A stretch of DNA of 64,000 nucleotides from Lathyrus oleraceus (Eukaryota; Streptophyta; Magnoliopsida; Fabales; Fabaceae). The translations under genes and the position numbers were made by a program. The notes below the pieces were generated by a model, which was given only the letters and a program-made list of their open reading frames with translations, was not told the DNA's origin and made no database searches. The DNA is taken from contig NC_066584.1 of assembly GCF_024323335.1 (NCBI RefSeq), forward strand, positions 242,013,994 through 242,077,993, in the 5' to 3' direction. Of the stretch, positions 23,686-35,415 are shown one piece after another (positions within the stretch are counted from its first letter, which is position 1; the number at the start of each line of letters is the position of its first letter).

Positions 23686-25234
23686 TTAAGCATTTGATTC
23701 GCATATGGAAAATATCTCATCAAATATATTTGGGAAAAGAAGTACAACATTGTCAAATATTACAAGAGAAAAGGAAAATAACATCCTATGGATCCCTAGA
23801 AGCTCGGGATGCCGGAAGATAGCTGCACGAAACCTCTTGATCTCTCTCTCATATGCTGCTTCCATATCCGCCTTCTCTTTGACGAGTCTATCATACCTCC
23901 TTTTCCAGAACTTGGAAGACTGAGGAAGTAGAGAAGTCCATGCATCATCAGGATCATCAATGACCTGATGCTCGAGGAACTCGATCAGAGCATCGTTCTC
24001 CTTAAGCTGTTGAAGCAACTCTTCTCTTTCACGGATCCGGGCACGTGAAAGGTCTTCGTCTCTCAACTCCTCTACGCCTTGGTTAGGGAGGATTGAAGGC
24101 CCAGCCATAACCAAAGGTGTAGGTCTCGGATAATCATAAGGCATGAGATACTCGGATGCTCTCATCCTCACCCAAGTAGTAGACGGCTCCAAAGCAATGC
24201 AATTCTTCGGACCCAACTCACTTCTACCCTTCTTGTGAATCTTGCGCCAAGCGCGAACCATCCTTGCTTTCAGGCCTTGGGGATCTTTACCCTCCTGAAA
24301 GAACACACCTTCTAACAGAATGTTATTAGGTTTATCCTTTAGGGGGAACCCAAGCTGACGACGTGCTAAGGTAGGGTTGTAGCTAATCCCACCACATGTA
24401 CCAAGAAGAGGCACATTGGAGAATTCACCACAAGAGTCGATAATCTGGACACCATCATATGCACGATCATACCAAGAGATATCATCATTAGTGAGAGACA
24501 TGAGTCTCATAGACCACCGTAGACATCCCTTGTTCTCCTTGAAAGCGACCGTCTGAGGTAAGTGAGAAACAAACCACTTATACAACAGAGGCAAACAACA
24601 CACAATAGCGCCACCACCCTTTGCATTCCTCAGATGCAAAAAGACATAGGTATCACCCAACAGAGTAGGAACGAGATTTAAGAACAGAGAAGATCCTAAT
24701 AGCGTTCACATCCACAAATTTGTCGATGTTGGGGAACAATACCAATCCATAGATGAGAAGCACGAATATGGCTTCAAAGGCATCCTCATTCATGGCTTTC
24801 CCATAAACGGTAGCTTGAGCGATGAGGAACTCAGAAGGAAGACCTTGAATTCCACCTTTGGTAGTCATATGAGCTTTAACCAAGGATTCATCTATGTGCA
24901 ACATGTCAGCTATCTCTTGAGAAGTAGGAATACTCTCCAAGCCACTGAACGACAACTGATCCAGAATAGGGATACCCACAAGATGAGCATACTCCTCAAG
25001 GGTAGGAAATAGCTGAAAGTCTGGAAAAGTGAAGCAGTGATACAGCGGATCATAGAACTGCGCCAAAGTACCCATCAACCCTTCGTCAACCTGAGTAGGT
25101 GGAAGAGGCAGAAGCTTCCCATAACGAGCTTTGAAACCCAAGGGATCTAATACATAGGATGTCATATTCCTTAACTCTTTCAGATCGGGTTGTCTGAAGT
25201 TGTACTTCTTTGTATGCCTTTTTTGTCTTTCCAT
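23686..25234 (-). pseudogene. Element A ORF1 (extra Ogre ORF), one frameshift
   Basis: The likely start is ATG 25234 (MERQKRHTKKYNFRQPDL). The first part runs to about 24660 and carries HCFTFPDFQLFPTLEEYAHLVGIPI and FEAIFVLLIYGLVLFPN. The second part continues in another frame from about 24660 to 23686 with WFVSHLP, NVPLLGTCGGISYNPTLA and a C-terminal charged coiled coil (REREELLQQLKENDALIEFLEHQ). The same order is found in the intact ORF1 of element C, so a single frameshift near 24660-24690 explains the break. I believe this is the plant family annotated as DUF7745; its function is unknown. Confidence 0.85.
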
Positions 25235-25394
25235 ATCTGAAAATTTTGCAAATAAACCCCTTAAGTTCCTTGAAAATTTTCTTTTTTTCTGATGATATGG
25301 ATGCAGATGAATGCATGGATGCATGAATGCAACAATCACACTCAAGGATCAAGCAAAGCACACCAGACAAAGGTCATGGGATGGCTCGTATTAT

Positions 25395-25586
25395 CCTTAA
25401 TATCAATCATCCATTTTGGTGGATTATGGTTTTCACCTTATCGACACCCAAGTTCCATTGATATTAACGATATACGAACGGTTCAACCATCCTTAATATC
25501 AATCATCCATTTTGGTGGATTGTGGTTTACACCTTATCAACACCCAAGTTCCATTGATATTAACGATGGGTGAACGGATCAACCAT
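25395..25586 (-). repeat. 96-bp tandem duplication in the leader of element A
   Basis: Two head-to-tail copies (25395-25490 and 25491-25586) begin ccttaatatcaatcatcc and end caaccat, with about ten differences. They lie between the primer binding site and ORF1. The surrounding leader (25235-26232) has no supported gene. Confidence 0.9.
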
Positions 25587-26232
25587 GAATCACGGGTTTG
25601 TTGTGAGTCACGAGCATGGAGTCTCGGTTAAGAACCACCCAAAGGGAGTGTACTAGGGTTTAAACCTGCCGAACATGTTCTATCAGAGGTTCCCATAGTC
25701 ATCATCCCATCTTTCGAATATTATCGGAGGAACAAATACTTGTATTCCAAAAATATTCTCAAGAGAGACTCTTATGAGTGTAGTATCGCGTAACAATCGC
25801 ATCAAATCTGACATTTGAACGACCTCCGCACTACATCCTAAAAATAGGCCAAGATGGGCTTGGGTAAACTAAGGTCCTTGGCTTCTACGGCACATATTGG
25901 AAGAATAATGCCTAACCACAAATGACTTGTGTGACATCATTAATCCAACATGACCTCCACCAAGTGAATGGACTCGCAAGTCAACTTGCTAAGGAATAAC
26001 TCCACACAAGTCGACGAGACTATGCCATTCTCCTATCATAGGGTGCACTCGAGTTCGGGTATAGAACTCATCTCACAGAGATCACCAAGCAAGCAAGCAA
26101 TTGATATATCAAGCAAATCAATCATTACAAACAATACAGTAATCCCAAATTGCACCAAAAATATGTCATAAACAATAGACAAATATAATACAACAAAGTG
26201 TGAAAAGTAGGCAAACCCACTAGGAAAACTGA

Positions 26233-26250
26233 TCCCCAGCAGAGTCGCCA
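26233..26250 (-). other. Primer binding site of element A
   Basis: On the minus strand TGGCGACTCTGCTGGGGA lies six bases inside the end of the 5' LTR. It is identical to the site of element B. Confidence 0.85.
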
Positions 26251-27289
26251 CTTTTCTGTAGCGGTGTATTCGTCACTTTATGATTTATTGACTAAATCAA
26301 AAGCAAAGCATACAAAGATAAAGTCTCCACCGCACTTCTATTTATCCAAAGGAATTGCTAGAAAGCGAACAAAAGCCTAAGAAGTTTTACGCAAAGAAAA
26401 CTAATAAAAGGTCAGAGATCTGGGTAAGGGGGTAATTATGTTGTGGGAAGGTGTTAGGCACCCACAACATCCTAGGTACTCCTAGGGAACCTCTTTTCAC
26501 AACTTGTTGTAAAATTATTTGTTTATGAAATATTTTTGTGCAAACATTGATTGAAGGGATGAGAGAAGAATGTACAAGTTTATTTATTTTTGTGTTTGAA
26601 TGGATGAACTCATTGCCTACGCACCTTTTCATGAAAGATAAGGATCAAAACGCCGTAGTTCGGCTAAAAGATTTCCAAAAGATGAGTGGATTGATTTTAA
26701 ACAAAAGCCTTAAGGTCTTTCATTATCAACGGGAGAAAACTCAACCTGAACCAACAATCCACCATGTGAGAACAGCTTCGACATGCTAGTGAGGGGTTAA
26801 CCCTATAATAAGCATGGAAGTCTTACAATTCAATCACTAAGGATGCGGTGAGATTTACATCAACCACTATGATAATTCAGATCTATGGCTAATGCATGAA
26901 AACTTGATTAGGAAGTGGACAAGGCCACAAAAGCAATTGAGTGAGTAGAATTAACCAATTAGAAGTATTCACAAAGATAGTCAAAGTTGACATTAAAGTT
27001 CAATTCAGAAGAAGTATTGTGAAAATGAAGTTTGAAAATCAAAGGCATAAGGCCTAGGTTTCTAGTTTTGAAAACAAGTGAAAATGTTTGCACAAAAGTT
27101 TTCTGGTTTGGATTAAAGATGAAAAGCATGGATCAAGGTTAAGCACAAAAGAGGGTGAAGGTTAAGGGACAAAGCCACAAGCAGGATTGCTTTCTCAAAA
27201 TCATAGAAATGATTCAAGTAAGTTCCTTTGGAATGAGCACAGGGCAATAAGCAAATAAGCAAGCTCAAAGGAGCAACAAAATTGGAAAT

Positions 27290-27800
27290 GGATTGCCAAT
27301 AAATGGTCTTACGTCCAACTCCGAAAACAAATGGGAAACAGAGTGCCAATAAATGGTCTTACGTCCAACTCCACAAAGCAACATGGAAAACAGATAGCCA
27401 ATCAATGGTCTTACATCTTACTCCACAGAAGAAAACAGATGGGAAACAGATAGCCAATCAATGGTCTTACATCTAACTCCACAAAAGAAATAAAACAAGA
27501 AATGGAGTGCCAATCAAGGGTCTTATATCCAGCTCCACAAAAGGAACATGAAACAGATAGCCAATCAATGGTCTTACACCTGACTCCTCAAAACAAAACA
27601 ATATAGGCAATGGAGTGCCAATAAATGGTCTTATATCCAGCTCCACAAAAGGAACAGGAAACAGATAGCCAATCAATGGTCTTACATCTGACTCCTCAAA
27701 ACAAAACAATATAGGAAATGGAGTGCCAATCAATGGTCTTATATCCAGCTCCCCAAAAGGAACAGGAAACAGATAGCCAATCAATGGTCTTACATCTGAC
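27290..27800 (-). repeat. 108-bp tandem array inside element A LTR
   Basis: Roughly five copies of a 108-bp unit, each made of two related halves of about 54 bp (gccaatcaatggtcttacatc ... and ... ggtcttatatccagctccaca). A spurious open frame with a repeated DVRPLIG pattern arises because the period is a multiple of three. Confidence 0.9.
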
Positions 27801-30342
27801 TCATCAAACAAAACAAATAATAAATGTAAAAGCAAAATGCAAACAATATGCAAAAGCAACATGAAGGATGCACAAGTAAGCAAACAAGCAAACACATCAA
27901 TCAATTATCACACGCTATACACAACCAAGAGGCTCATACAAGGCTGGGCTTTAGTCAAGGGGTCATATCAACCTTGACAAACAAGCCAAAACTGTTTATG
28001 GGTGTTGAGACTCTTAACCACCGTCAGGGTGAGCAGATGAAATGGGAAATGAGGATTAGACCTCATAGCTCTTAACCCAGGCCTGGGTGAGCTTGAATCA
28101 AAGAAGGTGTGGGAGTCCAGAATGAGGAACTCTATTCCACAATGACTGACTCTATATATAAGATTTTGGGTGTTTATTCAAATGCATCAGCACGTAGTAC
28201 GAGAAAGATGAAAGACTCAACTGAATAGCAGGGGATGGATTGCACATCCCTTCTATCTGCCAATCGCCTCTTCACTTAGGAGGACTTGAAGTACATGATA
28301 CAAATATAAACAATCACAGACATTGCCTCTTAAGCAGGACTTCAGCCAAATGCCTGCCAAACAGAAACGACAGGGATTCCAGACTACATGGAGTTAGAGA
28401 GATTACCTAAGTGGTAAACCAACCACAAGCAAAGTAAAGCAACTCAAGTAATGAGTTAAAGCTACTAAAGTACCTGTAAGAAAATCAAACAAGTCAATAT
28501 TCACATTCAGACAAACAATCAATAGACAAACACCAGTGGTTTCCAATATAAACAACATGCAAGTCATAGAAGGCACTCATTCAAGTGAGTCCACCACCAA
28601 AAGACCTACAACACAATCAACATTAGTTAAACAAAGCAAATTGTATCTCAAGCAAGGAGATCACATCATCCATTAGAACTTATTGTTTGAACCTGAAAGG
28701 CAAAGCTCAAATTGTGAGTACAAACCCCTAGGGCAAAGCCTAGGGTCAAAGGCAAAGCAAAAAGTCAAAACAACAACCAATATTCAACATAAAACTCATT
28801 TAAACAAGTGAGAATATGTCCTAAAAAAGGACCAAGTCAAAAGCATCAAGCAAAGTCATCATATGAGCAAGATATGGCAAAGACAATTTCAAATCACACA
28901 ATTGGTCATCAAGAATGAAAATTCCATATTAAAACAGAAATGAATCAAACAATCCTGGAAACTTTTATGTGCATACATCATGTCAAACACAATCACCATG
29001 CCAAAAATTAGAATCAACAGAGCTCATTTGACCTAGAAATGAAAATGCACAAGTATGACATCAAATTGTGTGACACACATTGTCACACCATACAATCATG
29101 TGTCTAAAACAGAAATGAAAAATGAGAAAAATGCACAACCAAGCCTCAAAAATCATGCAACATGTTGGGAATCAGTACACCAAATTTTAAATCAATTGGC
29201 CAATGCATGAGAGTTTCACAATAGAATGAATGAAGCATGTCACATTTGCATACATGTCCAAAGAAGCAATCACATTTAAAATTCCAGAAATGATAAAAAT
29301 CAGAAAATCACATCATAAAATAATAGACATCCAAATAATCAAGTAGCTAAAAATTTGGAATTAATTGGATTAATTTTCAATTTGTTATGATTTTTTAAAG
29401 TTGGAAGAAAATAATGAAATAAAATGGATCATGTACATGAAAATATGGAGGGAAATGGAAAAGGTTGATTAATTTGAAAAAATGCTGCCAGCCAGAATCG
29501 AAGCAAGTATGCGCGCTACCAATCAAAACGACTGCGTTTTGGATAAGTGAAAATGAAAATTGAAAAATTAGAAAGCCAAGGCACGGATTCGAACACACAA
29601 CAGGAACATGAATGGCGCTTCCACAGTAACATCTCAAGGACTGAACCAGAAAACCCTAGGTGGCGGCGCTCACAGTGGTTTCCACCGTCTTCTTCATGAA
29701 GACGGTGGCGCTACAGTGCCATGCTCAATTTTTTTTCCAGATTTCATAAACAAGTACACTAATCGAAAGCTTATCACATGTAGGTTCCAAATCTATCATC
29801 AATTACTCCTAACAATCCATGAATAATGAGAATCGAAGGAAAACATTTTCACATCCAAAACTTTAACTCAGCATAACTCGGCCAATTCTCAACCATTTTT
29901 CATGAATTTTATATCAGCAGGATCAGCAAGAGAAGATCTACAACATTACATGCATAAGAGGAAGAATTAAGAGACTCGAAAACCTAACCTCTTGAAGAGC
30001 AGTCACTGAAAATTGCAGAATCCAGGCCTTGCAAGTATCCAAATCCAGTCCTGATATGATGTTATGAAGTTTGATGTATGAATTGAAGCTTGGAGATGCT
30101 TGGATCTAGCTCAAAAGTCAGTTTCCATCTTCATGTTCTTGAGCTTCATGTGCTTGATTTCTACTCGAATTCTTCAAATCAAAGCTTGATCTATACTCAA
30201 TGATAATCAGAGAACAAGAATATGCAATCAAATTCAGGTGTTATGTGGAAGAATTTCAAATTTCAATGGAGAGAAAAATTTGGAGGGAAAAATGTTTGAG
30301 ATCTAGAATGTGCAAAAACTCCAGAATTCTGTTATGCTTTGG

Positions 30343-30350
30343 TTTATATA
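30343..30350 (-). promoter_or_regulatory. Candidate TATA box of element A LTR
   Basis: Minus-strand TATATAAA, followed closely by GCATAACAGAA, the motif that also follows the TATA box of element B's LTR. Transcription would begin about 30 bases downstream. Confidence 0.5.
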
Positions 30351-31498
30351 TGGTCTCTTAATCACATTGCTAATCCACATTTACATTGGTTAATTGAGAT
30401 TAAGCAAAATAAGGTGCATGACCAAAAATTGAAATTGTGAGGTGCCATGCAAATCTACACGTGAACAGTAGCATGTGCATGACCAAATTTACTTAAAATC
30501 CTCCAATGAACACAATGGCAATGCTATTTAGCTCATGTGATGCACCAATTTTGAATTTGCAAATTTCCCTCCAAAATACTTATGCATGGCCAAATGATCA
30601 TATGATAAAATTTCATGCAATGTAATGATGGATTTGGAAATTAGAGGTCATGAGAAGCAATATGCAAAAAGAGGCACTCAATTTGGAGCTTTAGATCAAA
30701 AGTTATGGCTTGTTGAAGTTCCATGCACACTTGGCAATGATTGGGTCATATATCCTTAACCAATCATCAGATGCTCATGATCTTGGACTTTTTGGAAATG
30801 GGAGAAAAAGATCTTCAACTTTCATGTTGGACAAAAATTCATTTGAAGCTTCTTTGATGTTGGAAAGTCAAGTTGAATTTGGTCAAAAAACTTTCCATTT
30901 TTGGAAACTTGAAATTACAGGTCACTTTCCATTTTGGGAAACTTTTGCTTTGACTTCAAATTCTTCAATGTAGATGTTTGACATGATGAATAAGCCTTGT
31001 TTGGACATGAATGGGATGAAGAAATTCAACTCTCACACTCAAAACCTTCAGTTGACTTTCAGTTGACTGGCATTGGTCTTTAGATGATCTGAAAATATTC
31101 TGATGAACTTGGGCCTCAACCACTTGGGGAATTTGCTCCAAAATGATCCTCTAGCTCAAATAAGTTCAATATAATGACATGTGGTCCTCATACCAAGAAA
31201 ATACCATCTGCTCTTGTTCAGAGGAAAACCTTGAATTGCCTGGCTTGATGACTGCTTAGACTGCAAAACAAATGTTAGATGACATATTTTTGATGCTTTT
31301 GGTTAGTGATTAAAAGAAAAGCAATGATATACAAATGCAAGCAATGCTTGGTGATCAAGAACCACTCACAGGAAAGATATCCCACCCACAGGGAAGGAAG
31401 CGAGGTGTTCAAAGATCCTTGAGGCCATGCAATGCAATGATATGATGCCATGAGGGATCTTAGGGTAAAAAATTGGGGTCTTACAATGATCTCCAATT

Positions 31499-31668
<170 letters not shown>

Positions 31669-31805
31669 ATGCAAAATGACCTTATTATCCTTGATTGTTA
31701 ACTTAATTAAACCAATGCCATTCATTAGATTTAGGCTTAAACCAAAATTTAACTTAAGAAATTCACTTAATAATTCTACTAATCAAGCATAAATAAAGTT
31801 TTGAG

Positions 31806-32200
31806 AATTTAGGATATTACAATCATTATGCTCATTTATGGAAGTAAAAGTGTAGATTCTCTTGATCAGTATAGACCAATAAGCTTCGCCAACTTTAATT
31901 TAAAATCATCACTGATAAATTAGCCTATATAATACTAACTTCATCTCTAAGGAACAGAGATGGTTCACTCAGAGTAGGAACATAAGAGATTGCATTTGTC
32001 TTTCTTCAGAGGCGATAAATCTTCTTGCTTAAGAAATTGCATATGTCTTTCCATATTTCACTTTATTTTAAGGCCGCAATAAGCATATTATACAACTCAA
32101 TTATATTGGTAGGAACTCCTTTCAATTGTATTTAATACAATTCTCCTATTTTATCAGTTGGGCGAATAACTTCTTATTCTAATCCATCATATAGATTATT
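31806..32200 (+). pseudogene. LINE reverse transcriptase remnant, plus strand
   Basis: Conceptual translation in shifting frames gives VDSLDQYRPISFANFN, then RNIRDCICLSSEAINLL. These are the RT fingers and the region before the YXDD motif of plant L1-type non-LTR retrotransposons. Stops and frame changes are frequent and no catalytic motif is preserved, so this is a short decayed fragment. Confidence 0.75.
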
Positions 32201-33096
32201 CCTAACTCTTGGTTTTTAAACATATATAATCATATTAAAATTAGTTTAATTAAGTTAAACCTAAAAGGTAGCAGTTGAATAATACATTTATTCCATTGTA
32301 CCTTATTAACATAGAACATGCATCTTGCGGTGGACAAAACCTACATTATTCGATATTAGTCATGACAAATGCCAAATTTTGGAAGTCGATTAACTTAATA
32401 TTTAGGTGAAGGATTTTTCTTAAGTTTGATCTCACTTATTTATGTATCTCATACATTCGTATATAAACATACATTTCATGCATTACAAACATAAAATAAA
32501 ATTTAGTAATACAATTATGACCACCTATAATGCAAGAATTTTAAATAAACAATTTTATTACAATTCTTTGACCCTATTTTATTATAATTCTTTGACCCAT
32601 GAGGAAGCTTCTCAAACTTCTCCACTGACATCACCGTTCTGCGTTTCCTTCTCTTCAACTCTTGAACTCGAAAAATTATAATATCTAATAAAATAAATAA
32701 TTAAATGGCATGACATGCATGCCATATTTAAATAAAACAAATCACGACACATATACCGTATTTAAAATTAAAAATCATGACACACGGACCCTAATACAAA
32801 CGATTTCGTACCATCAAAAGATAATGATCGATTATCAAATATGACTGATCAAAATATCATTACTTCATCATATGTCGGATTCCAAATCAGAATTAACATT
32901 GATCATTCAATTTTATAACAATCATTATACTAATTGAACGGAAGAAGCAAAATAGTATATCAAATACATTGACATCACATCAAAAATATTTATATCATAT
33001 ATAAGTTTATCAATTATATTTGTATCACTTATGTCAAGAATAATTCTCGACGGATCAAGAGGGTAGTATGATTCTAGACGCATATTATCCGGGGTG
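32201..33096. other. AT-rich intergenic, nothing recognised
   Basis: About 0.9 kb of AT-rich sequence. It contains a short direct repeat (ttttattacaattctttgaccc, two close copies near 32551-32600) and no coding region that I can support. Confidence 0.6.
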
Positions 33097-34440
33097 TTAC
33101 AGTGACGTCACATAAAAAAATATTTGTATCACATATAGCTTAATAGCATCCCAATTATTCTGGAAGAAGGTAGCGCCAAAACCATCCGACTCCGATGCAA
33201 TATCTTTGTTAAGGGAAAAAACTGCAACATAAATTTTTTTAACAGAGGGAAGACGTGTGAGAAAAATGTCCATTTTGTCATTAACTAGACTAGGAATAAT
33301 CTCCTTTATTATGGAAAGATTGTGCAAAATAGAAGTGCTAATGGAAAAAACATTATAAATATATTGCACTGTGTGAGCGACTATTGTGAATCTATGTGCT
33401 TGCAGGTAACAAAGAATAGCATATGGAGTTTTGATGACGACAACACAAGGCAACAACCCTCAATCATGTTGATAACCAAATCATTTTATAAGGGAACTCA
33501 AGATCAAGTGCTTATACAATCATATACTATCTAGAAAAGTCTTGAAGCTACTCTGGTGAAAGGTGTGAAAGCTTTCCAAGTCATGTTTATCCGTCTATCT
33601 GAGTGAACCGAGTATTATAAAAATAAGGTAGTAGCTTAATAGTACTAATACAACTCACACACACACATACAATTTTTTCTACCTTAAAAATGATTTTATA
33701 AGCCATAAATAAGTGATTAAAAAGCTATCAAAACAAGTTTTTAACCATCTAATCGATTGGCAAAACTTTTTTTACCAACCAATCAATTGGAATACTATGC
33801 TAACAGATTTGAAGGCTGCCAATTGATTACAAAATCAATGAGGACAACACATTAATGACTTGTAACGACTCTATATGCCATTGTATTTTAAATTTCTCCC
33901 AACAAAAAATTTCCTCTATATCTAGAGCTTTTGACATAATAGCTTGAGCATCCAATTCATGCTTTTTGAGTTTCATCACTATAAAATTTTTGAATTTGGG
34001 ATTGAATGAGGTCAAAGTTTGCTTCATTAATTTTCATATTGTTGGCGACATTTAAAAAGTAGTGTGATTCCAATATCTCAATTTACCTTTGAGAATTTAA
34101 AGATTCTTGGTCAGAACATACATAGGGCATCAAGTGATATTTCGGTACCAACAAGTTCAACCAAAGCCTTGCATTCCTAATGTAATGTTCACATGTTATG
34201 AAATTTGAACTGGGAAATCACTTTGTCAATATTACTATCTCTATGCTCACGGGCTCCCATGATAGCATTGAAGTCACCTAAGAAAGACCACGTCAGAAGG
34301 TGATTGACTTGTAAATTGAGAAGATCAGGCTCTTTTATTTTGGATTGGTTTATAGAAGCATAAACAATAGTAGAAGTCAAAAAGGTATTATGAACATTGG
34401 AAGAGAAAGCCACCATTTGATTAGTGGATTGAAGATGATT
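33097..34440 (-). pseudogene. LINE remnant, minus strand: endonuclease then RT start
   Basis: In minus orientation an endonuclease piece comes first (LLTWSFLGDFNAIMGAREHR, near 34290). A linker follows (ALDIEEIFCWEKFKIQWH, near 33900), then the start of the reverse transcriptase (IPSLVNDKMDIFLTRLPS and GFGATFFQNNWDAIKL, 33290-33110). The order is that of an L1-type ORF2. Some 500 bases between about 33340 and 33850 do not fit the LINE and include repeats of (CA)n and aatcgattgg/aatcaattgg. Many stops; inactive. Confidence 0.78.
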
Positions 34441-35234
34441 TGGGCAAATATTAGTGAAACAAAAGCACCATAAAAAGGGTTGATGTTTCGTAGTGAAAGA
34501 AAAAGGTTTAAGTCCTAACTAGATAAATTGTCATAACTCATTTTAGGCTCTACGATGAAGATGAAGTTGGTTTTGTGTACAAAAATTATTCTTTTTAAGG
34601 CTATTTTTGAAGGAGAATTAGCCACTCATTTTGGAAGGGACAAGGAGGACAGAGTTCTCAATCTAAAAAAATATTGAAGCTCATATTCAAACGATAAGAT
34701 TCGTAGAAAATCTAACGAGAAGTTGGAGGTTCTTTCTCTAAAGAAAAACTGAATTCATAAAACATTTAACTAAGAATTATATTGAATATATCAATATTTT
34801 TAATAAATATTAAATATGCATTTAAATAAAAAATATTTTATTAAATATTATAAATTTTATTATTTAATTTTTTTATTGTATGACAATAATAATTAAAAAT
34901 TTATCCACGTGTAGAAATTTTATAAGAGAATGTTGAGAATTTAATTAATAATCGATCAAATTTATATTTTATTGACCTTAAAAGGACATACTTTAAACGT
35001 CTATTTAGATGTTGATTTTTAGAAGATTTTAGAGAGGAGGATTTTTGAGGTTTGCGTCTATATCATAAAATGTATTTTATATTTTTTAAAAAATTTAAAA
35101 AACAATGTAATATTATATGCTAATATAATAAATTATTTTTTAAATTAAAAAAAGAAATCAAAATCATTTTAAGTTCTAAAACCTCCAAACACCAACTCCA
35201 AGTTACATGGCTATTACATCATAAAAAATAAATT
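34441..35234. other. AT-rich intergenic, nothing recognised
   Basis: No coding region or recognisable repeat family. Runs of A and T dominate 34780-35150. Confidence 0.6.
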
Positions 35235-35284
35235 TGTAGGATTTTCTTACTCCACGTTTGTAAGATTTTCTTACTCCACGTGTC
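35235..35284 (+). promoter_or_regulatory. G-box and 24-bp duplication upstream of the PPR gene
   Basis: Two tandem copies of about 24 bp containing gattttcttactccacgt. The second runs into CCACGTGTCAC, which contains the G-box CACGTG (35277-35282), a plant bZIP/bHLH binding core, 134 bp before the PPR start codon. Function is inferred from position and motif only. Confidence 0.4.
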
Positions 35285-35415
35285 ACTTTTCTGTTGGTTA
35301 ACTAACTCCATAGTTGAGATATCCTTAATTCGGATAGAACCATAATTGTGTTCCAACCACACTTTTTACACACAAACATTTTCTCTTCCAACAGTTTCAA
35401 AAAACCACGCATGTT

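Larger units (their letters stand above)
21796..31485 (-). mobile_element. Ogre-like LTR retrotransposon A, 5' portion (LTR, ORF1, gag)
   Basis: Read from 31485 down, this segment contains a complete 5' LTR, a primer binding site, a leader with a 96-bp duplication, ORF1 and the first part of gag, and continues at 3746 beyond element B. The structure (giant LTR, extra ORF1, intron further down) is that of Ogre. Multiple stop codons and a frameshift show it is older than B and C. Confidence 0.93.
26257..31485 (-). repeat. 5' LTR of element A (5229 bp)
   Basis: On the minus strand it starts TGTAAGACCCCAATTTTTT at 31485 and ends ACACCGCTACA at 26257, just before the primer binding site. It is distantly similar to element B's LTR; for example both carry a segment with TCAAGTCCTCCT or GAAGTCCTCCTTAAGAGGCG. 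Flanking bases 31486-31490 (atgat) may be the target duplication, but the other end lies outside the window. No coding region is supported within it. Confidence 0.9.

Noticed and set aside
26233..26250. tRNA gene, because TCCCCAGCAGAGTCGCCA resembles a tRNA 3' end
   Set aside because: It is the reverse strand of a primer binding site next to an LTR; no anticodon or D arm is present. The same applies to 63204-63221.
27473..27904. Minus-strand 143-codon frame with a repeated DVRPLIG pattern
   Set aside because: It results from a tandem repeat whose period (108 bp) is a multiple of three, inside an LTR.
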